The notes below the pieces were generated by a model, which saw only the letters and a list, made by a program, of their open reading frames with translations, made no database searches and had not been told where the DNA came from. The translations under genes and the position numbers were made by a program. From the NCBI GenBank assembly GCA_002013415.1, contig MAEX01000004.1, forward strand, positions 248,001-312,000: DNA of 64,000 nt. The letters are read 5' to 3'. Positions 46,130 through 56,747 of the stretch are shown here, one piece after another. Positions within the stretch are counted from its first letter, which is position 1, and every line of letters starts with the position of its first letter. The stretch is from Mycobacterium sp. D16Q14. Its GTDB lineage: Bacteria; Actinomycetota; Actinomycetes; Mycobacteriales; Mycobacteriaceae.

Positions 46130-47265
46130 GAGTCGCGGACCTGCCTTTCGATGATGTCAAGCTGCTGAGTCAGATTGGTGAGCTGCTGGTCGTCCGTCGG
46201 GACGGGGCCGAACAGCACATGATGAATCTCCATGGGATTTACGCCGATTCGCTCTGCCACCGTGGCGGTGATGACCTGTGGTCTCTCGTCGACAGGGAGG
46301 CCGAGCCGGCGCACGATCCGGTACCGCGCCGCCTCGCGCAGTGAGTCGGAGGCGAGGTCGCGGGCACGGCGCGACCGGTACAGCCGTCCGCGCCCCTCGG
46401 TGGTTTCCGAGGCGCGCACGATCACCGGAAGTTTCTCGGCGACAACGGGTCCCAAGCGGCGTCCGCGCCAGATAGCCAGTAGCAGCACCACGATGCAGAG
46501 CTGCCAGATGGCCATGCTCACCTGGTCGGGGATCAGATCGCCCATGGATTTCGGTTGGGCGCTGGTGCCGACCTTCGGCCGTTCGGGTACGTACCACACC
46601 AGGTGGGAGGAGCGGCCGGCGAGATTCATGGCAAGCGCCGCGTTGCCCTGCTTGGTCAGTTGCACATTGGTCAGCGGGGTGTCATCACCGAGCACGGTGA
46701 TGGTGTGGTTGCCGTCCTGGTAGCGCACCAGCGTGCCCGCATAGCAGCTGACCTGGCCCGGGCCGGGTGTGGTGAATGTGTAGGTGGGGCCGATGTATGT
46801 CTGAATTGTTCCGGCGTGCTGGGCTTCCCGTAGATCGCAGTGTGGCTCGGCGATCGCGTTCCCTTGATACGAGGTGATGCGTACCTGTGCGGCCAGTCGT
46901 TCTCGGGTAGCGGAAAAGGGCGCCAGCAGCAGGCGATCTCCCGGAAGCTCGGCGAGGACGTCCAGTATTTCGTCGGAGATGTTCCCGTTGTCCAGCACCA
47001 TGAGTTGGCTGCCGGGTCGCATGGCATCGCGGACCTCGGAGATGGTGGTAGCGCGTGTGACGGTGACGCCGTGGTCGCGGAGCAGTTGGGCGAGCGCGTG
47101 CCCCCCACGCTGAGTGACGGCATCCGGATCGAGATACCCCTCGGGCCGAGGCGGTTTGGTGACGAGCAGGGCAGTGACGACAATGCCGGCCACGGCGGCC
47201 AGGACCCACGCCCAGGTACGCCAGCGGTCCCGGAGGCGCGGTGATGTCGCGGTGCTGGTGGTCAT
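46126..47265 (-). CDS. DUF4350 membrane protein
   Basis: The 379-residue protein has one N-terminal membrane helix (AWVLAAVAGIVVTALLVT), an extracytoplasmic DUF4350 domain (GGHALAQLLRDHGVTVTRATTISEVRDA ... MVLDNGNISDEILDVLAELPGDRLLLAPFS), and a second helix (VSMAIWQLCIVVLLLAIWRGRRLGP). A cytosolic tail follows (RSRRARDLASDSLREAARYRIVRRLGL). The domain is Rossmann-like, with no known activity. The ATG overlaps the DUF4129 stop (ATGA); an upstream TTG is less likely. Confidence 0.9.
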   Translation of the reverse strand: MTTSTATSPRLRDRWRTWAWVLAAVAGIVVTALLVTKPPRPEGYLDPDAVTQRGGHALAQLLRDHGVTVTRATTISEVRDAMRPGSQLMVLDNGNISDEILDVLAELPGDRLLLAPFSATRERLAAQVRITSYQGNAIAEPHCDLREAQHAGTIQTYIGPTYTFTTPGPGQVSCYAGTLVRYQDGNHTITVLGDDTPLTNVQLTKQGNAALAMNLAGRSSHLVWYVPERPKVGTSAQPKSMGDLIPDQVSMAIWQLCIVVLLLAIWRGRRLGPVVAEKLPVIVRASETTEGRGRLYRSRRARDLASDSLREAARYRIVRRLGLPVDERPQVITATVAERIGVNPMEIHHVLFGPVPTDDQQLTNLTQQLDIIERQVRDS

Positions 47266-47908
47266 CGCACCGCCTCCCAACCCGTCGTCACAGCGGGATC
47301 CGCGGATGTGACGCGGACCGGCGCATCGCGGATGTGGTCGTCCAACTCGGCGATCTTGCGATACGACTTCTCGGTGCCCGGGCGTTCGCCGTAGCTCACG
47401 TCGTTAAAGATTTCCGCGCCGGACCGGAACTCCGCTGCTAACGACGGCAATTCGCGCCCGGCGTCGGCGGCCAGCTCGTTGGCGGTACGGCCCGGCACCG
47501 GGGTCAGAATCGTGCGCTCCTCGAGCTGGCGTGCCACCGCACGCAGTCGGTGTCGGATTGCCGATGCCCAATCACCCTGGGCTGCGGCAAGTTCGGCAGC
47601 TGCCCGGTGTTCTGCCGCGGTCAGATCGCCAGATTCGAACAGTCCGAAGTCACCGCCGTCCTTGGTTCGAACAGCGCGGCGGGCAATGCGGATCAACAGC
47701 ACCACGGCGGCGATGACGATGAGTGTCGTCACCAGGATGGTGAACCAGCCGCCGGGAAGCTCGCTGGCCCGGAACTCCAGGTAGTCCAGGTGCTCGATGA
47801 TCCAATTGATCAGACGGTCGAGCGGCGAGGGGTGCTCGTAAATCGGTTTGGCGAGTTCGTGTTGGGCTGCCTCGGCCGCGGATTCGCGGTCGATGTCGAC
47901 GGCCGGCA

Positions 47909-47909
<1 letters not shown>
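47262..47909 (-). CDS. DUF4129 membrane protein
   Basis: The 215-residue protein has an N-terminal amphipathic part (LAKPIYEHPSPLDRLINWIIEHLDYLEF), one membrane helix (WFTILVTTLIVIAAVVLLIRIA), and a C-terminal cytosolic DUF4129 domain (ALDLTAAEHRAAAELAAAQGDWASAIRHRLRAVARQLEERTIL-like sequence, then GRTANELAADAGRELPSLAAEF and FNDVSYGERPG). The family is often fused to transglutaminases; here it stands alone. The ATG shares one base with the stop of the preceding membrane gene (TAATG). Confidence 0.9.
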
Positions 47910-51237
<3,328 letters not shown>

Positions 51238-51329
51238 GCCTGAAGGCTATGGACGACGACCGACAGCTGGCCGGGGTTGTCCACAACCACGATGGCTATC
51301 CACAAGTTTGACGAACCGCTTGTCGGATG

Positions 51330-52154
51330 TCAGAAGTTGCGGTAGTCCCGGACCGGCATCCGTGATCCGCGCCGCTCTGGCTTGGGTGCCGCTAGCTCGA
51401 TGAGCCGAATCACGCGATAGCGTTGCCCGGCATAGGGTTCCAGGAGTTCCAGCATGCCGGCGTCGTCAGTTTTGTGGCCGGTGAGCGCGAAGCCCACCTG
51501 TCCGGCGATGTGGTAGTCCCCGACGGGGACGGCGTCGGGATCGCCGAGCGCACGTGCTCGGATCTCGGCCTCGGTCCACGGTCCGACTCCGTGGATCGAG
51601 GTCAGGTGCTCCGGTTTGGTTTCCACGTCGACGGTGGCAGCGATACGGATGGTGCGCATGCGGACCGGCTCGGCACCGGACTTGTGCCACTCCCACGATG
51701 GGATGTCGAGCCATTCCCGTTGGGGCGGTGGGACCTTGGCGCCACCCACATCGGTACCGACATGGTTGATCAGATAGCGCCAGGCGCGCCAGGCCTCCGC
51801 GCCGGGCACCTTCTGTTCCAGCACAGCGGGGACGAGGGCTTCCCAGACGCGATCGCTAGCGCCGAGACGGACGCCTTTCGCGCCCTGGACCAGCCGGGTG
51901 ATGACGTCGTGTTTTGGTGTGAGTGCCTCGGGTTCGTCGTCGGCGCCCAGTAGTCGTGGAAGGCGGTCGAGCAGCCATTCGGCGCCGTCACCGTAGGCGT
52001 GGCCGACGACGGTCTTGTCTTCACGCGAGATCGTCAGCACGCCAGGGCCATCCGGCGTATACGAGCCTCGGGTGATGGATCCTCCGGGGGATACGCGATA
52101 TGTCGGGTCGGCCGACCCGCGGCGGTGAATGCCGAGGGTGCGGCGAATATCCAA
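51330..52154 (-). CDS. AlkA-like DNA glycosylase (HhH-GPD), start uncertain
   Basis: The protein is at least 274 residues. The HhH-GPD signature is LTSIHGVGPWTEAEIRARALGDPDAVPVGDYHI, with the catalytic Asp in the G-D-Y-H segment. Upstream are ALVPAVLEQKVPGAEAWRAWRYL and IAATVDVETKPE. It excises alkylated bases. The only standard start is a TTG. In the same frame the DNA codes LTREWIPPWP directly before LDIRRTLGIHRRGSADPTYR, which looks like part of the protein, with a CTG further up. So the real N-terminus may be longer and overlap the end of the neighbouring gene. Confidence 0.85.
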   Translation of the reverse strand: MDIRRTLGIHRRGSADPTYRVSPGGSITRGSYTPDGPGVLTISREDKTVVGHAYGDGAEWLLDRLPRLLGADDEPEALTPKHDVITRLVQGAKGVRLGASDRVWEALVPAVLEQKVPGAEAWRAWRYLINHVGTDVGGAKVPPPQREWLDIPSWEWHKSGAEPVRMRTIRIAATVDVETKPEHLTSIHGVGPWTEAEIRARALGDPDAVPVGDYHIAGQVGFALTGHKTDDAGMLELLEPYAGQRYRVIRLIELAAPKPERRGSRMPVRDYRNF

Positions 52155-52192
52155 CGGCCACGGTGGAATCCACTCGCGGGTGAGTGGAGCTG

Positions 52193-52798
52193 CTAGGCCC
52201 CCGGGCAGAACTTCCAGCCGCCCGTCTCCTTCTTGAACTCGATGTCGTGCTTGCCCTTGGCGTCGGTGATGTGAATGACGGCGGTATCGCCATCGATCTC
52301 GAGACCAGTGATTTTCGACGGGCCATTATCGGCCTTGGTCAAGGCATTGAGATCGGGAGCTTGGCCGCTGCCCGCGATGTCCTTGAATGCCTCGCGGTAC
52401 TTGGCGCAGAAGAAGGTGAGCATTTTCTTGAAGTCGTTGGCCTTGGCGGCCTCGGCCATCCCGGAGATCGTCTGCTTGATCTGCTTGATGTCCTCGTCTT
52501 TGTTGGCGCCCGAGGAGCGTGGCGCGTCGACGATCTGATCGTTGGCGGACGTGCGGGTGCTCTGGGTGCTGGAGTTGGTGGTGGTGAGGCCGAGCACCAG
52601 TAGCGCGATTAGGAAGATGCCGAGCGAGCCGCCGACGACTGCCAGGGCCTTCTGCTGCGGGGACATCGGTGGCCGGGGCGGCTTTGGGGTTGGGAAGTAC
52701 CCGCCGGGGGGCTGACCATACTGGTCAGGCTGCGGGTAGCCCGGGAACTGCGGCTGAGGCTGCTGGAACTGGCCGTGGGGGTACTGCGGTTGCGTCAT
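52193..52798 (-). CDS. Pro/Gln-rich single-pass membrane protein with NTF2-like domain
   Basis: The 201-residue protein has a cytosolic N-terminus rich in Pro, Gln and Tyr (MTQPQYPHGQFQQPQPQFPGY), one membrane helix (ALAVVGGSLGIFLIALLVLGL), and an extracytoplasmic domain: IKQTISGMAEAAKANDFKKMLTFFCAKYREAF, then ITGLEIDGDTAVIHITDAKGKHDIEFKKETGGWKFC. This NTF2/DUF4878-like domain with a conserved F-F-C-x-K-Y is shared with the secreted Mtb12-like protein at 59382-59966. The ATG was chosen at the start of the Pro-rich region; a longer frame has non-homologous, unlikely sequence. Confidence 0.8.
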   Translation of the reverse strand: MTQPQYPHGQFQQPQPQFPGYPQPDQYGQPPGGYFPTPKPPRPPMSPQQKALAVVGGSLGIFLIALLVLGLTTTNSSTQSTRTSANDQIVDAPRSSGANKDEDIKQIKQTISGMAEAAKANDFKKMLTFFCAKYREAFKDIAGSGQAPDLNALTKADNGPSKITGLEIDGDTAVIHITDAKGKHDIEFKKETGGWKFCPGA

Positions 52799-53017
52799 CT
52801 GTGTGTCTGTCCTAGCGCGGCGGCGGTCATGGCGTTCCCTGCCAGTGTGCCGGATGGGATGGCCGGAGGTGACAGCTGTTCGGATAGCCGATGGGTGAAA
52901 GTGGAGACGAATAGGCTGCCTCGCCTTTTGCTCGGCCCATGTGCGTTGCACGTCGTGCTGTCGACTCGCATATCCGGAGCGGCCGCCAAAGGGTGTTTGG
53001 AGCACCCGAGCTCTGGA

Positions 53018-54025
53018 TCATGACCATGATGGCTGGAATTTCTCTTTGCCCCGCGGTATCTCGGGCGCCTCGGTTACATGATCGCCGTTGTGCGCGACTG
53101 CCCAGTACTCGCTGCTGATCTCTGCGATCGGATCGTCTCGGTCAGGCCGCGGAGAAATTACGCGTGTCGCGACAAGTTCACCTTTTCGGGGAACCGGGAG
53201 ACCGAGAGCTCTCGCGACGAGAGGGTCGTTGTCTTGATGACCGAGAACGAGTATTCCCTCGGGCCGCAACGCAGTGCGTGCACCGCCGTTACCGCGCGCT
53301 CGCTTCATGAAGTCGTCTTGCTGGGCGACCGTGGCGAGTTCGGCCCTGCGGACGACTCGGCCGTGCACTCGGCGAAACAGTTCGTTGACCCGAGCCTGTC
53401 CATGTTGGTTTCCGCGTCTTGCTTTGGCGCTGAAGATCGCGTCGCGTGTCACGGCATCAAGTTGATGGAATAGGTTGGGCGCCAACCTCGAATGGTCTGG
53501 CCACAGCCAACGGACTCTCTTGCGGCCGACGGGCGAAAGTGATGTCTTAGCGTCCCGATTCTGGCTTCCTCGCGTTAGTTCAGGCGTGATACGTAGAAGA
53601 CCGGCTCTCCATGTCGATCGCTCGTCATCTGCCGTCACGAGGAGCGCGATCTCCCCAATAACCTCGGGTGGCAGCATCCAACCGAATGGCTTCATCGAAT
53701 ACTTGCAGTCAACCTGAACACCGGCGATGCGATAGTCGGTCTTTTCTCCGTCATCAAAGTCGAACTCGCGGTGCAGATTTATCTCGACCAGCGTCCCCAT
53801 ATGGGTCTTTTCGGTCTTGTGGAGATCGTTGAAGTTCCACCGTCCGGTGTGCTGCCCGTCGTAGAGTTGATCGAAGGTATTGCGCAGCACGGCGGACACT
53901 CGTTCCCCCGCCGGATCCAGGCGATATAGGGCAGCTTCCACTGTGTCGAGTTCGAGGTCGTCGCCGATCGTTGGTGATTCGTTGAACGGAGTAGTCGTCA
54001 AGTGAGCCCCCAATAGTGTGTGCAC
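53018..54025 (-). CDS. NaeI-like type IIE restriction endonuclease
   Basis: The 335-residue protein resembles NaeI (recognition GCCGGC) along its whole length. Residues equivalent to the NaeI active site are present with exact spacing: Glu81 (TLVEINLHREF), Asp97 (KTDYRIAGVQ), Asp106 and Lys108 (VDCKYSM). Leu54 in DQLYDGQ corresponds to NaeI Leu43, the residue that keeps it a nuclease instead of a topoisomerase. The C-terminal effector-binding half matches too: AKARRGNQHGQARVNELFRRVHGR and LRPEGILVLGHQDNDPLVARALGLPVPRKGELV. The GTG start is the first in frame after an upstream stop. It is the restriction half of the island with the methyltransferase at 54981-55976. Confidence 0.88.
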   Translation of the reverse strand: MHTLLGAHLTTTPFNESPTIGDDLELDTVEAALYRLDPAGERVSAVLRNTFDQLYDGQHTGRWNFNDLHKTEKTHMGTLVEINLHREFDFDDGEKTDYRIAGVQVDCKYSMKPFGWMLPPEVIGEIALLVTADDERSTWRAGLLRITPELTRGSQNRDAKTSLSPVGRKRVRWLWPDHSRLAPNLFHQLDAVTRDAIFSAKARRGNQHGQARVNELFRRVHGRVVRRAELATVAQQDDFMKRARGNGGARTALRPEGILVLGHQDNDPLVARALGLPVPRKGELVATRVISPRPDRDDPIAEISSEYWAVAHNGDHVTEAPEIPRGKEKFQPSWS

Positions 54026-54098
54026 GATGGGGCGAGATTATTCGGCCGCGTTGATTAACGCACCCTTTCGGATGACAACTGCTCGCGTTAGTCTCCGT

Positions 54099-54154
54099 GG
54101 CATCTGGCATCTGGCATCTGGCATCTGGCATCTGGCATCTGGCATCTGGCATCT
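54099..54154. repeat. Heptanucleotide tandem repeat, (GGCATCT)8
   Basis: Eight perfect, uninterrupted copies of GGCATCT lie in the 170-bp gap between the divergent NaeI-like and HNH genes, ending 41 bases before the HNH ATG and starting 73 bases before the endonuclease GTG. On the minus strand every unit contains an ATG. Perfect short repeats of this kind change copy number by slippage. Confidence 0.95.
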
Positions 54155-54195
54155 GGCGGCGGCGTGACGGAAATGAATCAACGTAGGGGGACAAA

Positions 54196-54984
54196 ATGGT
54201 GGCTGACTACCCGAACGAGGCGTACGCACCGAATGGCGTGCTGTGGTGGGAGCTGACAGTCGCACCCGGTCGTGAGAAGCAGCTGTTTGGCGTCGAACGG
54301 AAACTCGCTGCGTGGCTCCGGTTCAACAAGCGCGTTGGGGAAACCTTCACGACAAAGGAAGGGAGATCTGCGCTCGGTGAACCCGACACACCCAACGCTG
54401 ATGAACACTTCCAGCGGCGTCTGCGTCAGCTACGAGACAAGGACGGGTGGGTCATCCCGTCTCGAAAGTACGATCCTAGTCTTGAGCCGGAGCAGTATCG
54501 CGTTGACAAGATTGGCTGGCACCCCGGTTGTGGAGAAGATCGTCCGAAGAAGACGACAATCAGCAAGCGGAAGCAGCGGGCGGTCTTTGACCGGGACGGT
54601 TGGCGGTGTGTCGTATGCGGTGCCGGCAGCAACGAGCCGCGCATCGGCAACCCCGACAAGACAGTTGCTCTCACCGTGGGCCATGTGTTGTCTAACGATT
54701 ATGGCGGCGGTGTCGATGTACGCAATCTGCGCACCGAATGCTCGGATTGCAACGAGCCGATCCGGTCTGATGGCAAGAAGCCTGAGTCGCCTGAAGAAGT
54801 TGAAACAGCAATCCGGACACTCAGGAAGATGGACCGCGTGCGGCTGGCGCAATGGATCGAGGCGCAGCGCCACATCCGTGGCGCTGCGGAAGAGATTTAC
54901 GATCGCTATAGACAGTTGTCTCCGGGCGACCAAGAAAAGATCAGACTATCGATCAAACAGCTCGCGGGCCTTGATGCCCATTAA
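54196..54984 (+). CDS. HNH endonuclease of the restriction island
   Basis: The 262-residue protein has an N-terminal half without a recognised domain (VLWWELTVAPGREKQLFGVERKLAAWLRFNKRVGE). The HNH domain at 125-190 has RAVFDRDGWRCVVCGAG (Cys138, Cys141), VALTVGHVLSNDYGGGVDVRNLRTECSDCNE (His163, Asn177, Cys182, Cys185). A helical tail follows. AGGGGG precedes the ATG. Codons are more A/T-rich (AAG, AAA, GAA, CGT) than in neighbours, suggesting transfer. It is convergent with the methyltransferase (4-base overlap). It could be a second nuclease of the system, for example acting on modified or nicked DNA; the role is inference. Confidence 0.85.
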   Translation: MVADYPNEAYAPNGVLWWELTVAPGREKQLFGVERKLAAWLRFNKRVGETFTTKEGRSALGEPDTPNADEHFQRRLRQLRDKDGWVIPSRKYDPSLEPEQYRVDKIGWHPGCGEDRPKKTTISKRKQRAVFDRDGWRCVVCGAGSNEPRIGNPDKTVALTVGHVLSNDYGGGVDVRNLRTECSDCNEPIRSDGKKPESPEEVETAIRTLRKMDRVRLAQWIEAQRHIRGAAEEIYDRYRQLSPGDQEKIRLSIKQLAGLDAH

Positions 54985-55976
54985 GCACTTGCGATTTGAC
55001 GCAAGCTGCTGCCGCTTCGCCGTCGCCTCACGGCCTTGCCTGTGATTGCAGATCGAATCTGCAATCCGACGGCTTCAGCGACGGGGGGAGGGAAGGCGTT
55101 CCCGATTTGTCGATAAGCCGCAGTTTTACGCCCGTAGAACTTCCAGTATTCGGGAAAACCTTGTACCGCAGCGGCCATTTCGAGTGTTAGTCGCGGTAGG
55201 TGATTAGTGGGCGTCAGCTGATCTGGCCCGAAGTTGGCTATTCCTTTGCCGTCAACGCCAAGCTCAAGCCAGCCCGCGCGAGCTCTCGTTGGCCCGAGAT
55301 CTGGACCACCGTGCTTTCGTGAGCCGCCGACGATCGTTGGACCTATTCCTTGGGCACGCTCTGCCCAGTCTTCCGCACCCGACCAGCCGTCGCGGGCCAT
55401 CAATGGAAGCAGGACATCGCCGACGGTAGGAGGCGTGCCGATGGGTGCCGGCCATTTGAAGCGTCCAAAATACTCAGGCTTTGCCGCAACCAGTATGAAA
55501 CGAGGACGAAGCTGGGGGACTCCATACTCGCTTGCATTCAACACCTGCCAGTCCGATCTGTAGCCGAGGTCGTCCAGGCGCCCACGGATGGCGCTCCGAT
55601 ACGACTGAAACCTTGCAGTAGACAAGCCGCGAACGTTTTCCAGCATCACAACCTTCGGTTGTGTCTCCTCGATTAGCCGCAATGCTTCCGGGAATAGATC
55701 GCGCTCGTCATTTTCGCCAAGCTGCTTACCTGCGATTGAGAACGGTGGGCATGGCACCCCGCCAGCAAACAGATCGATGCCGCGATAGTCGCGTCCGTTG
55801 ATTTCACGGACGTCACCCTCGTGAACATCCCATTTCGGCATATTGAGGCGCAGTGTTTGGCATGCGTCAGAGTCGATTTCGACGGCAAGGGTGTGATTAA
55901 ACCCTGCCAGGTGCAAGCCTAGCGACTGACCACCGGCCCCTGCGCAGATCTCCAGGCAAGTTAAGCCGGTTGTCAC
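54981..55976 (-). CDS. DNA cytosine-5 methyltransferase (NaeI-type modification enzyme)
   Basis: The 331-residue m5C methyltransferase has motif I TCLEICAGAGGQSLGLHLAGF, the catalytic motif IV GGVPCPPFSIAGKQLGENDERDLF (Cys76), motif VI VMLENVRGL, motif VIII EYGVPQLRPRFILVAA, motif IX LTLEMAAAVQGFP, and motif X YRQIGNAFPPPVAEAVG. It should protect the NaeI-like enzyme's site. The GTG start (VTTGLTCLEICAG) is preferred over an ATG 31 codons upstream. That extension would place a perfect LexA box inside the coding region and would abut the divergent vsr start. Confidence 0.93.
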   Translation of the reverse strand: MTTGLTCLEICAGAGGQSLGLHLAGFNHTLAVEIDSDACQTLRLNMPKWDVHEGDVREINGRDYRGIDLFAGGVPCPPFSIAGKQLGENDERDLFPEALRLIEETQPKVVMLENVRGLSTARFQSYRSAIRGRLDDLGYRSDWQVLNASEYGVPQLRPRFILVAAKPEYFGRFKWPAPIGTPPTVGDVLLPLMARDGWSGAEDWAERAQGIGPTIVGGSRKHGGPDLGPTRARAGWLELGVDGKGIANFGPDQLTPTNHLPRLTLEMAAAVQGFPEYWKFYGRKTAAYRQIGNAFPPPVAEAVGLQIRSAITGKAVRRRRSGSSLRQIASA

Positions 55977-55993
55977 GCGCTGCCTCCGATCGC

Positions 55994-56009
55994 TCGAACA
56001 CTTGTTCGA
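55994..56009. promoter_or_regulatory. LexA (SOS) box
   Basis: TCGAACACTTGTTCGA matches the mycobacterial LexA consensus TCGAAC-N4-GTTCGA at all 12 defined positions. It lies 18 bases upstream of the methyltransferase GTG and 60 bases upstream of the vsr ATG, so it can cover either or both promoters. Confidence 0.85.
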
Positions 56010-56035
56010 TGAAAAGACGGTAGCCGAACGCGGCC

Positions 56036-56061
56036 GGTACGTCAAATGCCTTAGACGTACC
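56036..56061. promoter_or_regulatory. Inverted repeat at vsr promoter
   Basis: GGTACGTC (56036-56043) and GACGTACC (56054-56061) are 8-bp perfect inverted arms with a 10-bp spacer, ending eight bases before the vsr ATG. It may be an operator or a transcript hairpin that hides the start region. Confidence 0.55.
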
Positions 56062-56069
56062 GTATTCAC

Positions 56070-56531
56070 ATGGAGAGGCCGAGTCTTGCAGGCGCGCCGC
56101 GGTCTTCAGGCACAGAGGTGTATGTCACTTCGTCGGGCCGGTCACGCAACATGGCTGCAGTCCGCCGAAAGGACACTAAACCCGAGTTGAGACTTCGCTC
56201 AGCCCTGCACCGCCTGGGCTATCGATTTCGTAAGGACTATCCGGTGCGCGTCGGTGAACTGCTCGTCCGGCCAGATGTTGCCTTTACGAGACGGCGAGTC
56301 GCGGTCTTTGTTGATGGATGCTTCTGGCACAACTGCCCTGAGCATGGCCGTCAGCCGAGAGTGAACGGCGAGTACTGGTCGCCGAAGCTCGAGGGCAACG
56401 CCAGGCGGGATCGCCAGCAGACAACTGCGTTGGAAGAAGCAGGATGGACCGTTCTCCGATTCTGGGAGCATGAGCCGGTGGCGTCGGCGGTCAGCGCCAT
56501 AGCGGAGTCGCTTTCGGTACCAATGCGTTGA
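56070..56531 (+). CDS. vsr: Very short patch repair endonuclease Vsr
   Basis: Nicks DNA 5' of the T in T:G mismatches made by deamination of 5-methylcytosine. The 153-residue protein has GRSRNMAAVRRKDTKPELRLRSALHRLGYRFRKDYPV, catalytic Asp69 in RPDVAF, the Zn/active-site cluster VAVFVDGCFWHNCPEHG (Cys84, His87, Cys89, His92), and WTVLRFWEHE. Paired with the C5-methyltransferase it limits mutation at the modified site. Start ATG; an in-frame GTG 16 codons later is an alternative that would leave 137 residues. Confidence 0.92.
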   Translation: MERPSLAGAPRSSGTEVYVTSSGRSRNMAAVRRKDTKPELRLRSALHRLGYRFRKDYPVRVGELLVRPDVAFTRRRVAVFVDGCFWHNCPEHGRQPRVNGEYWSPKLEGNARRDRQQTTALEEAGWTVLRFWEHEPVASAVSAIAESLSVPMR

Positions 56532-56747
56532 GCGGGGCGCCGGGCCGGTCGACTAAGCACCTGGCAGGTGTTGAAGGCCACCGAGAGCCGGTACGCCCAC
56601 ACACGCGCCATGTCCGAGATTCAGGCGTTGGCAGCTTGCGCTGTTAGTCTCCGAAGAACGCCGGAATTGGGTCGCGGGGAGGCGTGCTCGACCGGTTGAT
56701 CGCAAGGAAGCGCGAAAGAGCTGGTAACGAGCCTGACGGAGAGAGTT

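Noticed and set aside
52799..53017. Coding sequence in the gap between the Pro-rich membrane gene and the endonuclease
   Set aside because: Frames here are short, lack starts with ribosome-binding sites and show no conserved pattern; treated as the promoter region of the membrane protein gene.
54099..54154. CRISPR-like array
   Set aside because: Units are 7 bp and contiguous with no spacers; no cas genes in the window.
53754..54265. Minus-strand frames through the heptamer repeat giving M-P-D-A-R-C-Q repeats
   Set aside because: The repeated peptide is a direct product of the 7-bp repeat. The frame aligned with the endonuclease stops at 54038, and the other runs out of frame through the endonuclease gene. 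No RBS or family match.
55977..56069. N-terminal extension of the methyltransferase from ATG 56069
   Set aside because: It would encode a perfect LexA box and leave no promoter space to vsr; the conserved methyltransferase sequence begins at the GTG 55976.
56532..56747. Possible tRNA or attachment-site remnant beside the restriction island
   Set aside because: No cloverleaf pairing and no direct repeat matching the other side of the island could be found by eye.
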